The notes below the pieces were generated by a model. It saw only the letters and a list, made by a program, of their open reading frames with translations, had not been told where the DNA came from and did no database searches. From Paenibacillus tundrae (GTDB lineage: Bacteria; Bacillota; Bacilli; Paenibacillales; Paenibacillaceae): a DNA stretch of 64,000 bases. The stretch covers positions 434,001 to 498,000 of the forward strand of contig NZ_JAUSTI010000001.1 of assembly GCF_030812775.1 (NCBI RefSeq), read 5' to 3'. The translations under genes were made by a program, and so were the position numbers. This document shows, in pieces, positions 16,294 to 26,171 of this stretch (positions are counted from its first letter, which is position 1; each line of letters opens with the position of its first letter).

Positions 16294-17961
16294 ATGGATG
16301 TGAGATCAGATCACGGTGACCAGGAGCATGGTGAGGGAGTACCCGAAGAGTTATTGAATAAGTCACCGTATGAAATTCAGAAGGAAGAAGAAGAGAAGGC
16401 TTATCAAGAGAAAAAACAAAATGAGATGTCTGACAGCGTCGAAGAATCTGTGCATTACTGGCAGGAAAACGATGAGATCTCTCCACGCATGAGCGACAAT
16501 AAAAATACATTGAAACAGATTTTAGGGCTCGGAGAATCCTTCGACGTAGATCTGCGGGAAATGGTTCTGGGAGGCAAGCATGTTGGAATATTGCTGTTAA
16601 CCGGGTTTGCCAAAGATGAAATTTTGCTTGAAGTGTTAAAAAGATTAACCTATCTCACTCCGGATCAAGTGTCGGAACATGCGCTGAAATCTTACTTTGA
16701 ATGCTACATTCCTCATATTCAGGTGGAAAAAGTAGATAGCATGAGCGCTGTAATTAAAAAGGTTCTTATGGGTATGAGTGCGATGTTTGTTGAAGGAGAT
16801 CGCTCCGTCCTTATTATGGACACACGGAGTTACCCGGTTCGATCACCTGAAGAACCTTCTTTAGAGCGGGTGGTAAGGGGATCGAGAGACGGATTTACAG
16901 AGACACTTTTGACCAATGTGGCCTTAGTTCGACGTAGAATCCGCGACCCTGGATTGAAATTTGAGATTATGCAAGTTGGTCGCAGAACGCAGACGGATGT
17001 ATGTGTAGTCTACATTGATGATATCGTGGATAAGGTTCAAGTGGATTCTGTTCGTGAAAAAATAAAACGGGTCGATATCGATGGCATTCCCGCTGCCGAT
17101 AAGCAGTTGGAGGAAGCGATTATCAACAAAGGGTGGAACCCATTTCCACTCGTCCGATATTCGGAAAGACCTGATGTTACAGCATCTCATCTACTTGAGG
17201 GTAGAGTCGTTATTTTTGTAGATACCTCACCAAGTGTGATGATCTTGCCAACGACCTTTTTTGATCTCTGCGAGCATGCGGAAGAAAATAGGCAAACGGC
17301 TTTCATGGGAACCTACCTACGTTGGGTAAGGTTCGCAGGTATTCTAATCTCGTTGTTTGTGCTTCCGTTGTGGCTTCTCATGGTGATTGATCCTGCCATT
17401 AAACCGATGGGGTTTGATTTTATCGGCCCACAGGAGAATGTTAAACTTCCACTTATTCTTCAGTTTCTGTTGATAGAACTCGGTGTCGATCTCTTACGGA
17501 TGGCAGCGGTGCATACACCTACACCACTTGCCTCGGCGATGGGTTTAATAGCAGCTATACTCGTCGGGGATATTGCCGTCAAAACAGGATATTTCGTTAA
17601 CGAGGTTGTGCTCTACATGGCTATTGCTGCGATAGGGATGTTTGCAACGCCGAGTTATGAACTTGGACTAGCCAACAGGCTGGTACGACTGTTCCTTCTG
17701 ATTGCGGTGGCTATTTTCAAAGTACCCGGATTCGTGATTGGTACCACCTTATTGGTCATTGCGCTGACAATCCATCGTTCCTACAATTCATCTTATCTGT
17801 GGCCGTTCATACCGTTTAATGCAAAGGCGCTTGGTAACTTTTTATTCCGGTTGCCATTGCTTGAAAATAAAAAACGTCCATCGTTCAACAAAACTCGTGA
17901 TAATACCAAAATGCCTGATGATCCAGACGGAGAATCACGAAAAAGTAAAAAACACAAATGA
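16294..17961 (+). CDS. spoVAF: SpoVAF / GerA-family spore membrane protein
   Basis: About 555 aa: an acidic N-terminal extension (residues 1-80, many Glu, Lys, Gln), the GerA-A-type soluble domain (KQILGLGESFDVDLREM ... VIFVDTSPSVMILPTTFFDL) and about five membrane helices from residue 345 onward, with a basic C-terminal tail. B. subtilis SpoVAF is 493 aa. SpoVAF is a germinant-receptor-like protein of the spore inner membrane, reported to amplify germination. ATG at 16294 lies 6 nt after AAGGAGG; ATG 16288 is immediately adjacent and less likely. Confidence 0.88.
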   Translation: MDVRSDHGDQEHGEGVPEELLNKSPYEIQKEEEEKAYQEKKQNEMSDSVEESVHYWQENDEISPRMSDNKNTLKQILGLGESFDVDLREMVLGGKHVGILLLTGFAKDEILLEVLKRLTYLTPDQVSEHALKSYFECYIPHIQVEKVDSMSAVIKKVLMGMSAMFVEGDRSVLIMDTRSYPVRSPEEPSLERVVRGSRDGFTETLLTNVALVRRRIRDPGLKFEIMQVGRRTQTDVCVVYIDDIVDKVQVDSVREKIKRVDIDGIPAADKQLEEAIINKGWNPFPLVRYSERPDVTASHLLEGRVVIFVDTSPSVMILPTTFFDLCEHAEENRQTAFMGTYLRWVRFAGILISLFVLPLWLLMVIDPAIKPMGFDFIGPQENVKLPLILQFLLIELGVDLLRMAAVHTPTPLASAMGLIAAILVGDIAVKTGYFVNEVVLYMAIAAIGMFATPSYELGLANRLVRLFLLIAVAIFKVPGFVIGTTLLVIALTIHRSYNSSYLWPFIPFNAKALGNFLFRLPLLENKKRPSFNKTRDNTKMPDDPDGESRKSKKHK

Positions 17962-17997
17962 TCTGCTGAAAAATCCATTCTTCTTGATGCCTAATTT

Positions 17998-18029
17998 GGT
18001 ATACTGGTGTAAAATCATTGGAATAGATA
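17998..18029 (+). promoter_or_regulatory. possible forespore promoter / hairpin leader of lysA
   Basis: GGTATA, 16 nt, GGAATAGATA resembles the SigF/SigG pattern (two mismatches in -10). The same stretch has an 8-bp perfect inverted repeat TATACTGG (18000-18007) / CCAGTATA (18035-18042). Either reading is tentative. Confidence 0.25.
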
Positions 18030-18062
18030 AAATTCCAGTATATAAAGTGAGGAATGCAGATT

Positions 18063-19394
18063 ATGTATTTACATGGTACAAGTAAAATAAATGCTCAAGG
18101 ACATCTAGAAATTGGCGGAGTAGACGCAACAGATTTGAAAGAACAGTTTGGTACACCGCTGTATGTGGTGGACGAGCAATTAGTGCGTGATCGTTGTAGA
18201 GAGTATATGGATGCATTCCGCGCTTCGGGTCTGGGCTTCCAAGTGGCTTACGCAAGTAAAGCATTCTGCGTAATGGCGATGTGTGCTTTGGCTGCAGAAG
18301 AAGGACTTTCACTAGACGTTGTATCTGATGGTGAGCTGTTCACAGCATTGCAAGCAGGATTCCCTGCTGAACGTATTCACTTCCACGGCAACAACAAAAC
18401 GCTGGAAGAAATCGAGATGGCACTGGATGCAGAGATCGGTTGCTTCGTAGTGGATAACTTTAATGAACTGCACTTGTTGCAAGCTGTGGCTGCGGACAAA
18501 AACCGCAAAGTTAACATCTTGCTGCGCGTAACGCCTGGTGTTGAGGCGCATACACATGAATATATTTCCACAGGTCAGACTGACTCGAAATTCGGTTTCG
18601 ATATCGGTAACGGAACAGCGTTCGAAGCAATCGAACTAGCTTCCAAACAACCAAACCTGGTTCTACTTGGTGTTCACTCTCACATTGGTTCCCAAATCTT
18701 CGAGGTTGAAGGATTCCAGATGGCTGTTCAGCGTGTTGCTGAATTCGCGGCAAGTGTGTATGAGCGTCTAAATGTTGCATTCAAAGTGGTTAACCTTGGC
18801 GGAGGATTCGGAATCCGTTATATCGATGGAGATACACCGCTTGAAGTTTCACAATACGTGAAGGCTATTACAGATGCGGTTAAAAATCACTTTGCTACCA
18901 TTGGCTATGCTGTACCTGAGATCTGGGTTGAGCCAGGTCGCAGTATCGTTGGTGAAGCTGGAACTACACTATACACAGTGGGTACGAGCAAAGACATCCC
19001 AGGCGTACGTAAATACGTTGCTGTAGATGGTGGTATGACGGATAACCCACGTCCTGCACTTTATGAGTCCAAGTATGAAGCAGTGCTTGCAAACCGTGCT
19101 AACGAAGCAGCTCAAGAGACTGTTTCCGTTGCCGGTAAATGCTGCGAGAGTGGCGACATGTTGATCTGGGATTTGGAATTGCCAAAAGTACAAAGCGGTG
19201 ACTTGCTTGCCGTAGCGTGCACAGGGGCATATAACTATTCCATGGCGAGTAACTACAACCGGATTCGTCGTCCGGCGGTTGTATTTGTCAAAGACGGTCA
19301 AGGTGATGTAGTCGTTCGTCGTGAGACATATCAGGACATCATTCAGAATGATTTGGTACCTGAGCGCATCGCTAAACAGCCAGTAACTCGCTAA
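18063..19394 (+). CDS. lysA: diaminopimelate decarboxylase
   Basis: A 443-aa PLP enzyme that converts meso-diaminopimelate to L-lysine. Motifs: AYASKAFC (PLP-binding Lys), HFHGNNKT, GVHSHIGSQI, NLGGGFGI, WVEPGRSIVGEAG and the substrate-binding CCESGDM with VACTGAYNYSMASNYN. ATG at 18063 has GTGAGGA at 9 nt; ATG 18054 is too close to it. Position after spoVAF and before ppiB matches B. subtilis. Confidence 0.95.
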   Translation: MYLHGTSKINAQGHLEIGGVDATDLKEQFGTPLYVVDEQLVRDRCREYMDAFRASGLGFQVAYASKAFCVMAMCALAAEEGLSLDVVSDGELFTALQAGFPAERIHFHGNNKTLEEIEMALDAEIGCFVVDNFNELHLLQAVAADKNRKVNILLRVTPGVEAHTHEYISTGQTDSKFGFDIGNGTAFEAIELASKQPNLVLLGVHSHIGSQIFEVEGFQMAVQRVAEFAASVYERLNVAFKVVNLGGGFGIRYIDGDTPLEVSQYVKAITDAVKNHFATIGYAVPEIWVEPGRSIVGEAGTTLYTVGTSKDIPGVRKYVAVDGGMTDNPRPALYESKYEAVLANRANEAAQETVSVAGKCCESGDMLIWDLELPKVQSGDLLAVACTGAYNYSMASNYNRIRRPAVVFVKDGQGDVVVRRETYQDIIQNDLVPERIAKQPVTR

Positions 19395-19452
19395 TCTTAA
19401 TAGATGCGTGGGTGGCATGTGTAATTGCATTGTAAATCAATAACGCATTTAG

Positions 19453-19490
19453 GAAGAAGGCAAAGGAGTGTTGCTCTTTTGTCTTCTTTC
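19453..19490 (+). terminator. terminator after lysA
   Basis: GAAGAAGGCAAAGGAG pairs with CTCTTTTGTCTTCTTTC with G-U wobbles. It has no long T-run but a T-rich 3' arm. Confidence 0.6.
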
Positions 19491-19577
19491 TTATGTTACA
19501 GCAGATCCGAGCAACTTGGAGACGAGACAGAAATCACCCTTTTTAGCCGTATTGTGCGAAAAAAATTGCTGATTATT

Positions 19578-19606
19578 TTGCGGTTGAACGCATTTCGGTG
19601 TACACT
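19578..19606 (+). promoter_or_regulatory. SigA-type promoter of ppiB
   Basis: TTGCGG (19578-19583), 17-nt spacer, TACACT (19601-19606), about 85 nt before the start codon. Confidence 0.45.
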
Positions 19607-19690
19607 ATGAAAAGTGCTATTAAGCTTGACCTAGGGTCATGCGCTTCTGGCACTACTAATGATGGTCAATACGAAAGGAGTCATTTACAT

Positions 19691-20122
19691 ATGGCGAAAC
19701 AAGCGAAAATCAAAATGGCAAACGGCGGAGAAGTTCTGATCGACCTGTTCGATCAAGAAGCTCCAAACACAGTAGCAAATTTTGAGAAACTGGCAAACTC
19801 CGGCTTCTACAACGGTTTGACTTTCCACCGTGTTATCCCTGGCTTCGTAGCTCAAGGTGGATGCCCAACTGGAAACGGTACAGGCGGTCCTGGTTACACA
19901 ATCAACTGTGAAATTAACCCAAACAAACATGAGCGTGGAACATTGGCTATGGCGCATGCTGGCCGTAACACAGGTGGAAGCCAGTTCTACATCTGCTATC
20001 AACCACAACCACATTTGGATGGACAACATACTGTATTTGGTAAAGTAACCAAAGGTATGGAGTTCGTTGACGCTTTCGAAGGAAGCGACAAAATGGAAAC
20101 TGTTGAAGTTGTTGAAGCGTAA
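19691..20122 (+). CDS. ppiB: peptidyl-prolyl cis-trans isomerase, cyclophilin type
   Basis: A 143-aa cytoplasmic cyclophilin that speeds proline isomerisation. Active-site motifs [33 protein letters not shown] and [12 protein letters not shown] are intact; in the usual Trp position of cyclophilin A the sequence reads HLDGQH, as in short bacterial forms. ATG at 19691 follows GAAAGGAG by 9 nt; the longer open frame from 19598 has no ribosome site. Confidence 0.95.
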   Translation: MAKQAKIKMANGGEVLIDLFDQEAPNTVANFEKLANSGFYNGLTFHRVIPGFVAQGGCPTGNGTGGPGYTINCEINPNKHERGTLAMAHAGRNTGGSQFYICYQPQPHLDGQHTVFGKVTKGMEFVDAFEGSDKMETVEVVEA

Positions 20123-20151
20123 GTTTTACTAAATCACTTATGTTTTACAGG

Positions 20152-20194
20152 AAACCCTTAGTGCTTCTGTTGCAGATGCACTAAGGGTTTTTTT
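20152..20194 (+). terminator. terminator after ppiB
   Basis: AAACCCTTAGTGC pairs perfectly with GCACTAAGGGTTT and is followed by TTTT. Confidence 0.92.
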
Positions 20195-20299
20195 ACATAT
20201 TTGGCTTGTTTATGGGCATATCGATTCTGGTGAATCCTTCAAGCATGGGTTATTCTTGGTTCAGAGGATTTATGAAGTATAAAAATCATCCATCAAGAT

Positions 20300-21640
20300 A
20301 TGGTACCAAGAAGGGATGACGGAATTTTGGATATTGTAAACCAATTAAGATTATTGAAACAAATTTATAGCGAAAACATGGTCTGGGACGAAGGACTACA
20401 GGCTTCTAGGCATGTCATGCCAGAAAGCATACCCATTCAAGACCGGGAGGCACTAGAGGCGGCAGGCCGTCATCCCAATCAGTTTATTAAACCGCAACAT
20501 GACGAAACGATTGCTGAGTTGAAAATGCTGGCGAAGCAGTGGACGTTGGATGAGGCAGTGCAAGCTTTTGTGGCTTCCTTGTGGTCGTCACCGATGATCT
20601 GGCGCTCATTGCTAACAGGTAAGCTTATTGCGAGTAACATGCCTAATCATGAACACAGGCCATATCCTTCATCGGAAATCTGTGAAATTTGTGGATTGAG
20701 TGTAAACCAGGCAGAGGATAAGACAATACAATGGTACTGGCGTATGACAGAAGGAACACCTTTGGACGGTGATCCTTTTGGGCATGTGTTAGCGCTGAGA
20801 GAACTTATAGATGTGAAGGACCTTCCTGTTCCAAACGAATATGATCGCTGGACGTTTCGTGCTGTGTTAACCGTACTTCGAACACTGCCTCCCAAAACCC
20901 GCTATAGTAAGGCAGCGGCTCTGCTTAAGAAAGAGGGTCTACTTCCAACTAAAACTGAATATGTCTACCGTAACCTGCTTGAGACTCTGGCCTTGATTGG
21001 TATCCTGGATACGCCTGAACATCCGGGTTTGATCACGGCGTTCACATCCTATAGGGAGCGTGACCAGCGCCCGAACGTTCGGGTTGAAGTGCAGGCTCCA
21101 CTTGCGTGGTGGGATAGCTCTGTAGGTGTGAATGAAGAGAATCTGGCTAGACTATTTTATGATTTTGATCGAAGGAATGTATTGCTTGAGGAGAAACCTG
21201 CTCAAAGCCCATCTTTGGACGAAACGATGCTGGGTCAACTGGTGAAAAGAAAGATCGTCCGTAGTAAAGTTCCAAAGGCTTCTCCTGATGCTGGAACAGG
21301 ATCGGTACAGCCCGGCGATGTTTATGCGGTTCGGGTTCGTGAAGGGGTATGGATCACAGTGTACTGTCATGAACTGAAGGACAATCGAGTGGTGGTGGAA
21401 TATCTGGATGGTGTCTTTCCAGAGATGCCAGGGAAATCCGAGTTGATTATGACCGTTCGACCGAGACCACATGAACGCTGGCAGTGCTCCGCGCTCGCGA
21501 TCGACTCCACAAGTTGGGTAAGAAGGGTAGCGAGAAATATGCCTCAGCCATTATCCATGCTGCCTGTACCTGATCGAATTCCGTTTCATCATGCCAAGGA
21601 TTTGAAACATATGGCGGGTTGGTGCTTTCCTCATCTATAG
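20300..21640 (+). CDS. protein of unknown function
   Basis: Not recognised. Up to 446 aa, soluble, no signal peptide or membrane helix. Segments: an N-terminal helical region (DIVNQLRLLKQIYSENM), a lone CEICGL pair around residue 130, a helical middle (FRAVLTVLRTLPPKTRYSKAAALLKKEGLLPT resembles a winged-helix repeat), a proline-rich linker and a beta-rich C-terminal domain (GDVYAVRVREGVWITVYCHEL). ATG at 20300 lacks a ribosome site; TTG at 20327 has AAGAAGGG at 10 nt and may be the true start. It stands alone between terminators, outside any operon. Confidence 0.7.
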   Translation: MVPRRDDGILDIVNQLRLLKQIYSENMVWDEGLQASRHVMPESIPIQDREALEAAGRHPNQFIKPQHDETIAELKMLAKQWTLDEAVQAFVASLWSSPMIWRSLLTGKLIASNMPNHEHRPYPSSEICEICGLSVNQAEDKTIQWYWRMTEGTPLDGDPFGHVLALRELIDVKDLPVPNEYDRWTFRAVLTVLRTLPPKTRYSKAAALLKKEGLLPTKTEYVYRNLLETLALIGILDTPEHPGLITAFTSYRERDQRPNVRVEVQAPLAWWDSSVGVNEENLARLFYDFDRRNVLLEEKPAQSPSLDETMLGQLVKRKIVRSKVPKASPDAGTGSVQPGDVYAVRVREGVWITVYCHELKDNRVVVEYLDGVFPEMPGKSELIMTVRPRPHERWQCSALAIDSTSWVRRVARNMPQPLSMLPVPDRIPFHHAKDLKHMAGWCFPHL

Positions 21641-21674
21641 ATGATGTTGTGGCTGATTCGATCGAAACCTAGAC

Positions 21675-21705
21675 AAAACCGTTTCTCATCCGGGAAAGGG
21701 TTTTT
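21675..21705 (+). terminator. terminator after the unknown protein
   Basis: AAACCGTTTC pairs with GAAAGGGTTT and is followed by TT. Confidence 0.65.
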
Positions 21706-21761
21706 GGCGTCATCTTTCGCTTATTAAAAGTTAGTATGTGACAAAAAGGAACAAAAAACAA

Positions 21762-21790
21762 TTGATTTTTTAACGTTAAAGTGCTAACAT
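21762..21790 (+). promoter_or_regulatory. SigA-type promoter of the riboflavin operon
   Basis: TTGATT (21762-21767), 17-nt spacer, TAACAT (21785-21790), just before the FMN riboswitch. Confidence 0.6.
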
Positions 21791-21808
21791 CCAATTAATA
21801 ACGCAACA

Positions 21809-21966
21809 ATCCTTCGGGGAGGGTGAGATTCCCTACCGGCGGTGATGCACATGTTCGTGAATTATTTATGTCTTGTGTGCAAAGTCCGTGACCTGTCTGC
21901 TGAGGCAGATGGCTGATCTGGTGCAATTCCAGAACCGACAGTATAGTCTGGATGGGAGAAGGAGAG
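21809..21966 (+). promoter_or_regulatory. FMN riboswitch (RFN element)
   Basis: Conserved RFN blocks appear in order: CCTTCGGGGAGGGTGAGATTC, CCTACCGGCGGTGATG, AAAGTCCGTGACC, TGATCTGGTGCAATTCCAGAACCGACAGT and AGTCTGGATGGGAGAAGGA. Binding of FMN would favour the downstream terminator (22211-22248) and stop expression of ribD-ribE-ribBA-ribH. A variable stem (GACCTGTCTGCTGAGGCAG region) is present. Confidence 0.95.
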
Positions 21967-22210
21967 AGTGTAGCTTCTGGCTGCATTCGCAGATGTGTTG
22001 GTGTACAGTGAGTTTTATGACTGTACATGGAGAAAACGGTTTTTTTCCATTGCCTCCATACATAGGTTATGTCTTATAAGCGCTATACCTAGAATGAATT
22101 TCATTAGGGTATGTGTTTGTTTTCACTTACCTGAATCGATCAAGGTAGTGATTCTGTGCGCTTTATGACCAGTGTACCAACGCTGTCTTGCGACGACGTA
22201 GTGTCTCTTC

Positions 22211-22248
22211 TCCCCATCGAACGGACTGTTCGACGGGGATTTTTGTTT
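22211..22248 (+). terminator. terminator of the riboflavin leader
   Basis: CCCC-A-TCGAAC pairs with GTTCGA-C-GGGG, followed by ATTTTTGTTTT. It lies about 245 nt after the aptamer and 115 nt before ribD and is the probable expression platform. Confidence 0.85.
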
Positions 22249-22372
22249 TCTTAACGGAATCCTTAAACACATTCGATAGTGAATTGAAAACCATTTTACG
22301 ATGAAGATGCACATCATTTTCTCCCTTAGGAGAAGATAATAACAAAATAGATTAGACCGTGGGGTGACGGAC

Positions 22373-23476
22373 TTGGAAATGATCAATGATGAATTTTATA
22401 TGGGACTCGCATTGGATATGGCAGAACGGGCACAAGGGCAGACTGGAATTAATCCCGTTGTAGGTTGTGTTGTGGTCAAGGAAGGCCGCGTAGTCGGGCT
22501 GGGATCACATCTAAAACGTGGTACAGGTCATGCCGAAGTGCACGCATTGAACATGGCAGGCAGCGATGCTGAGGGCAGTACGGTATATGTTACGTTGGAG
22601 CCTTGTAGTCACTATGGCAAAACACCTCCATGTAGCGAACGTCTAATCCATGAGAAGGTTAAGCGTGTAGTGGTGTGTTGTGAAGACCCTAACCCTCAAG
22701 TGTCGGGCAGAGGAATCAGCATGCTTCGCCAACAAGGAATAGAAGTTGAGGTTGGCATTTTACGTGAACGTGGAAGACGCCTGAACGAAAAGTTCATTAA
22801 ATACATCACCACAGGTTTACCGTTTGTGACGCTCAAAACGGCCTCGACATTAGATGGCAAAATTGCTACCCGTAGTGGAGATAGTAAATGGATTTCCAAT
22901 GAGCCCGCTCGGGAGATCGTGCATGCCCTTCGTCATCGTCACCAGGGGATTATGGTCGGCGTTGAGACTGTCATCGCGGACAATCCTGAATTGACGACTC
23001 GATTACAAGTGGAAGGCATTCACCCAGTTCGAATTGTAGTGGATTCCAAGCTGCGCCTACCTGTAGGCTCGAAAATGGTTAAGGATGGCATTGCACCCAC
23101 CTGGGTACTTACAACGGATGAAGCAAGCCCTGAAGCGGCTGAACGCCTTGAGGCATATGGTGTAGAGGTTATCCGCTGTGGGCCAGGACCACGTGTCGAT
23201 CTGCTTAATGCACTCAGTAAACTGGGTGAGCGTGAGATTGGATCTATTTTGCTTGAAGGTGGAGGCACGTTGAACGGAGCAATGCTGGAAGCTAGACTCG
23301 TGGATCGTATGCTTATGTTCATTGCTCCCAAAATTGTGGGAGGATATGATACGCCGGGAAGTTTCCGTTTCGAAGGTGTTGAGCGTATGAGCCAGGCCAT
23401 ACAATTGAATCAATTGGAAATCGAGCAAGTTGGAGATAATATTAGCATTGGCGGTATCCCGGTCTGGCCAGAATAA
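22373..23476 (+). CDS. ribD: bifunctional riboflavin deaminase/reductase
   Basis: About 367 aa with an N-terminal zinc deaminase (GTGHAEVHAL and TLEPCSHYGKTPPC) and a C-terminal reductase (TLKTASTLDGKIATRSGDS, ILLEGGGTLNGAML). It carries out steps two and three of the pathway from GTP. Possible starts are GTG 22364, TTG 22373 and ATG 22379; GGGGTG upstream best suits TTG 22373. First gene of the riboflavin operon. Confidence 0.93.
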   Translation: MEMINDEFYMGLALDMAERAQGQTGINPVVGCVVVKEGRVVGLGSHLKRGTGHAEVHALNMAGSDAEGSTVYVTLEPCSHYGKTPPCSERLIHEKVKRVVVCCEDPNPQVSGRGISMLRQQGIEVEVGILRERGRRLNEKFIKYITTGLPFVTLKTASTLDGKIATRSGDSKWISNEPAREIVHALRHRHQGIMVGVETVIADNPELTTRLQVEGIHPVRIVVDSKLRLPVGSKMVKDGIAPTWVLTTDEASPEAAERLEAYGVEVIRCGPGPRVDLLNALSKLGEREIGSILLEGGGTLNGAMLEARLVDRMLMFIAPKIVGGYDTPGSFRFEGVERMSQAIQLNQLEIEQVGDNISIGGIPVWPE

Positions 23477-23530
23477 GGGAGATCTATGAAGTGTGAGTGC
23501 TAAAAAGATGTACAAGAAGGAGGCGGTAGC

Positions 23531-24199
23531 ATGTTTACCGGTCTAGTGGAAGAAGTCGGTCACATTCGGCGCATCGGTCGAAAGGGCGAAGCATTGGTTC
23601 TGAACATCGGAGCTTCCGCCATCATGGATGATTTGAAAATTGGTGATAGCGTGGCCGTAAATGGAGTATGTTTAACGGCAACTACACTGGAAGGCGGAGG
23701 TTTTACCGCTGACGTTATGCCAGAAACGTATCGACATACGAACTTGAACCACCTGCAATCAGGAAGCAAAGTAAACTTAGAGCGTGCAATGCGATCTGGT
23801 GGCCGGTTTGGAGGACATATTGTACAGGGGCATGTGGATGGCACGGGAGTGATTGGCAGTATTACTCGTGACCAGAATGCGGTTGTTTTCGAAATTAAAC
23901 CGGATGACCATGATCTTTTTAAATATTTGATTCCGAAAGGGTCTGTCACCCTAGACGGCATCAGTCTTACCGTTGTGAACACCGTTTCCGGATCATTCAC
24001 GGTTTCCATTATTCCTCATACCATTGGAGAGACTGTGCTGAATTTTAAGAAAACTGGAGATACCATCAATATTGAATGTGACATTTTGGGTAAATACGTG
24101 GATCATTTACTTCATTACGGGAGCGGTCACGCCAGCACGAAAGAGACGAAGCCCAAGAGTATAAGCGAAGAGTTTCTGTCTAATCACGGCTTTGCGTAA
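23531..24199 (+). CDS. ribE: riboflavin synthase alpha chain
   Basis: A 222-aa protein made of two lumazine-binding domains in tandem: MFTGLVEEVGHI ... VNGVCLTA and GGHIVQGHVDGTG ... LDGISLTV. It dismutates two 6,7-dimethyl-8-ribityllumazine molecules to riboflavin. AGAAGGAGGCGG precedes the ATG. The tail SISEEFLSNHGFA is typical of the family. Confidence 0.95.
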   Translation: MFTGLVEEVGHIRRIGRKGEALVLNIGASAIMDDLKIGDSVAVNGVCLTATTLEGGGFTADVMPETYRHTNLNHLQSGSKVNLERAMRSGGRFGGHIVQGHVDGTGVIGSITRDQNAVVFEIKPDDHDLFKYLIPKGSVTLDGISLTVVNTVSGSFTVSIIPHTIGETVLNFKKTGDTINIECDILGKYVDHLLHYGSGHASTKETKPKSISEEFLSNHGFA

Positions 24200-24268
24200 A
24201 ATATAGGTTTGAATACACTTTTTACACGAGAACGGAGAAAGACAGATAAAAGAATTGGAGTGAGACGT

Positions 24269-25501
24269 ATGACAGAGCAATCCATTCTCGATCCAATCGA
24301 GGAAGCCATCTATGATCTGATGCGAGGAAAACCCGTGATCGTTGTGGATGATGAAGACCGGGAAAATGAAGGTGATTTTATTGCTTTGGCAGATAAGGCT
24401 ACGCCTGAAGTCATTAATTTCATGATCACCGAGGGTAGAGGTCTAGTCTGCGTACCGATTACACAGCAACGTGCAGACGAACTCAATCTCAAACCGATGG
24501 TTCAACAGAACACGGACTTTCATGGAACAGCATTCACCGTGTCAGTAGATCACAAAGATACAACAACTGGCATTTCTGCGTTTGAACGCTCCATTACGGT
24601 GAAAGGTTTAATTGATCCTGATGCCAAAAGTTCGGATTTCCGCAAACCGGGTCATATGTTCCCGCTCATCGCCAAAGACGGCGGAGTGTTGCGTCGAGCA
24701 GGGCATACCGAAGCTGCAGTTGATCTGGCAATCATGTGTGGTTCATACCCTGCAGGTGTGATCTGTGAGGTTATCAAGGAAGATGGTACGATGGCGAGAT
24801 TACCTGATCTACAGGAAATCGCACGTAAGCATGATCTGAAGTTGATTAGCATTCAGGACATGATTCGGTACCGTAATGAGAAGGAACAGCTAGTACAGCG
24901 CGAGGTAGCTGTGCGTATGCCTACGGATTTTGGTGAATTCCAGGCAGTTGCATATACCAATGCGGTAGATAACAAGGAGCATGTTGCACTGGTTAAGGGT
25001 GAGATTGACGGTTCTAAGCCTGTATTGGTACGCGTTCACTCGGAGTGTCTCACAGGGGATGTATTCCACTCTCATCGCTGTGACTGTGGGCCTCAATTCG
25101 ATGCGGCACTCAGACAGATAGATGAAGAGGGCAATGGAATTCTGCTCTATATGAGACAGGAAGGTCGGGGCATCGGATTAATCAACAAGCTCAAAGCCTA
25201 TAAGTTGCAGGAGGAAGGTCTAGACACCGTAGATGCCAACCTGAAGCTTGGATTCGCTGCGGATCTTCGTGATTATGGAATTGGAGCCCAGATCCTCAAA
25301 GACCTTGGTGTTCGCCAGATTCGTCTGTTAACCAATAATCCACGCAAGATCAAAGGGTTAGAAGGTTACGGCCTTGAGGTGGTTGAACGGGTACCGATTC
25401 AGATCCAAGAGAATGAGGATAATACCCTGTATCTGCATACCAAACAAGCGAAGCTGGGACACATGCTGAAGTTTGATGAAATCGAGCAAAACGAAAAATA
25501 A
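24269..25501 (+). CDS. ribBA: DHBP synthase / GTP cyclohydrolase II fusion
   Basis: A 410-aa bifunctional enzyme. The N-terminal half makes 3,4-dihydroxy-2-butanone 4-phosphate ([21 protein letters not shown]); the C-terminal half opens GTP ([17 protein letters not shown] zinc site, [19 protein letters not shown]). ATG at 24269 follows GGAGTGAG. The frame is open up to 24209 but without a ribosome site. Both parts have their catalytic motifs. Confidence 0.95.
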   Translation: MTEQSILDPIEEAIYDLMRGKPVIVVDDEDRENEGDFIALADKATPEVINFMITEGRGLVCVPITQQRADELNLKPMVQQNTDFHGTAFTVSVDHKDTTTGISAFERSITVKGLIDPDAKSSDFRKPGHMFPLIAKDGGVLRRAGHTEAAVDLAIMCGSYPAGVICEVIKEDGTMARLPDLQEIARKHDLKLISIQDMIRYRNEKEQLVQREVAVRMPTDFGEFQAVAYTNAVDNKEHVALVKGEIDGSKPVLVRVHSECLTGDVFHSHRCDCGPQFDAALRQIDEEGNGILLYMRQEGRGIGLINKLKAYKLQEEGLDTVDANLKLGFAADLRDYGIGAQILKDLGVRQIRLLTNNPRKIKGLEGYGLEVVERVPIQIQENEDNTLYLHTKQAKLGHMLKFDEIEQNEK

Positions 25502-25601
25502 TTGAGCATCGATTCATATATGTAATTTGTGGAAAAAGAAACGACAAGAACGACAAGATCATTTGATTATATCTCATACTAATTATAGGAGTTGACTAAC
25601 A

Positions 25602-26069
25602 ATGCCAAACTTTTTCGAAGGACATTTAGTGTCAGAAGGATTAAAATATGGAGTAGTCGTTGGACGTTTCAACGAATTTATTACGAGTAAATTGCTCAGC
25701 GGTGCACTGGATGCTTTCAAACGCCATGGCGTTCAGGACAATGAAGTCGATGTAGCGTGGGTTCCAGGAGCCTTCGAAATCCCGCTTATTGCGCAGAAAA
25801 TGGCCGAGAGTGGCAAGTATGACGCCGTTATCACACTAGGAACAGTTATTCGTGGATCAACAACTCACTATGACTATGTATGTAATGAAATGGCAAAAGG
25901 CGTTGCGGCAATTAACCTCAAAACAGGCGTGCCAACGATCTTTGGTCTCGTGACTACAGAGAACATTGAGCAAGCGATTGAACGCGCAGGTACAAAGGCG
26001 GGCAACAAAGGTTGGGATGCAGCTACGGCCGCAATTGAAATGGCAAACTTGACGAAACAGCTAAAATAG
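25602..26069 (+). CDS. ribH: 6,7-dimethyl-8-ribityllumazine synthase
   Basis: A 155-aa subunit of the lumazine synthase capsid. Motifs: [46 protein letters not shown] and [36 protein letters not shown] precedes the ATG. ribT, which follows ribH in B. subtilis, is absent. Confidence 0.95.
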   Translation: MPNFFEGHLVSEGLKYGVVVGRFNEFITSKLLSGALDAFKRHGVQDNEVDVAWVPGAFEIPLIAQKMAESGKYDAVITLGTVIRGSTTHYDYVCNEMAKGVAAINLKTGVPTIFGLVTTENIEQAIERAGTKAGNKGWDAATAAIEMANLTKQLK

Positions 26070-26087
26070 TGCTTATTTAATGTAGTG

Positions 26088-26151
26088 CCCTGCTCTGCGC
26101 AGACGAAAACGGGAGACCGAATTCGGCGGCTTAGCAGGGTTTTGTATTTTT
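26088..26151 (+). terminator. terminator of the riboflavin operon
   Basis: CCCTGCT (26088-26094) pairs with AGCAGGG (26133-26139) across a GC-rich inner region, followed by TTTTGTATTTTT. Confidence 0.6.
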
Positions 26152-26171
26152 CTGGCGGGAGGATTCGTCTA

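Noticed and set aside
21873..22079. Forward 68-codon frame within the riboflavin leader
   Set aside because: It overlaps conserved riboswitch elements, lacks a ribosome site and encodes no recognisable protein.
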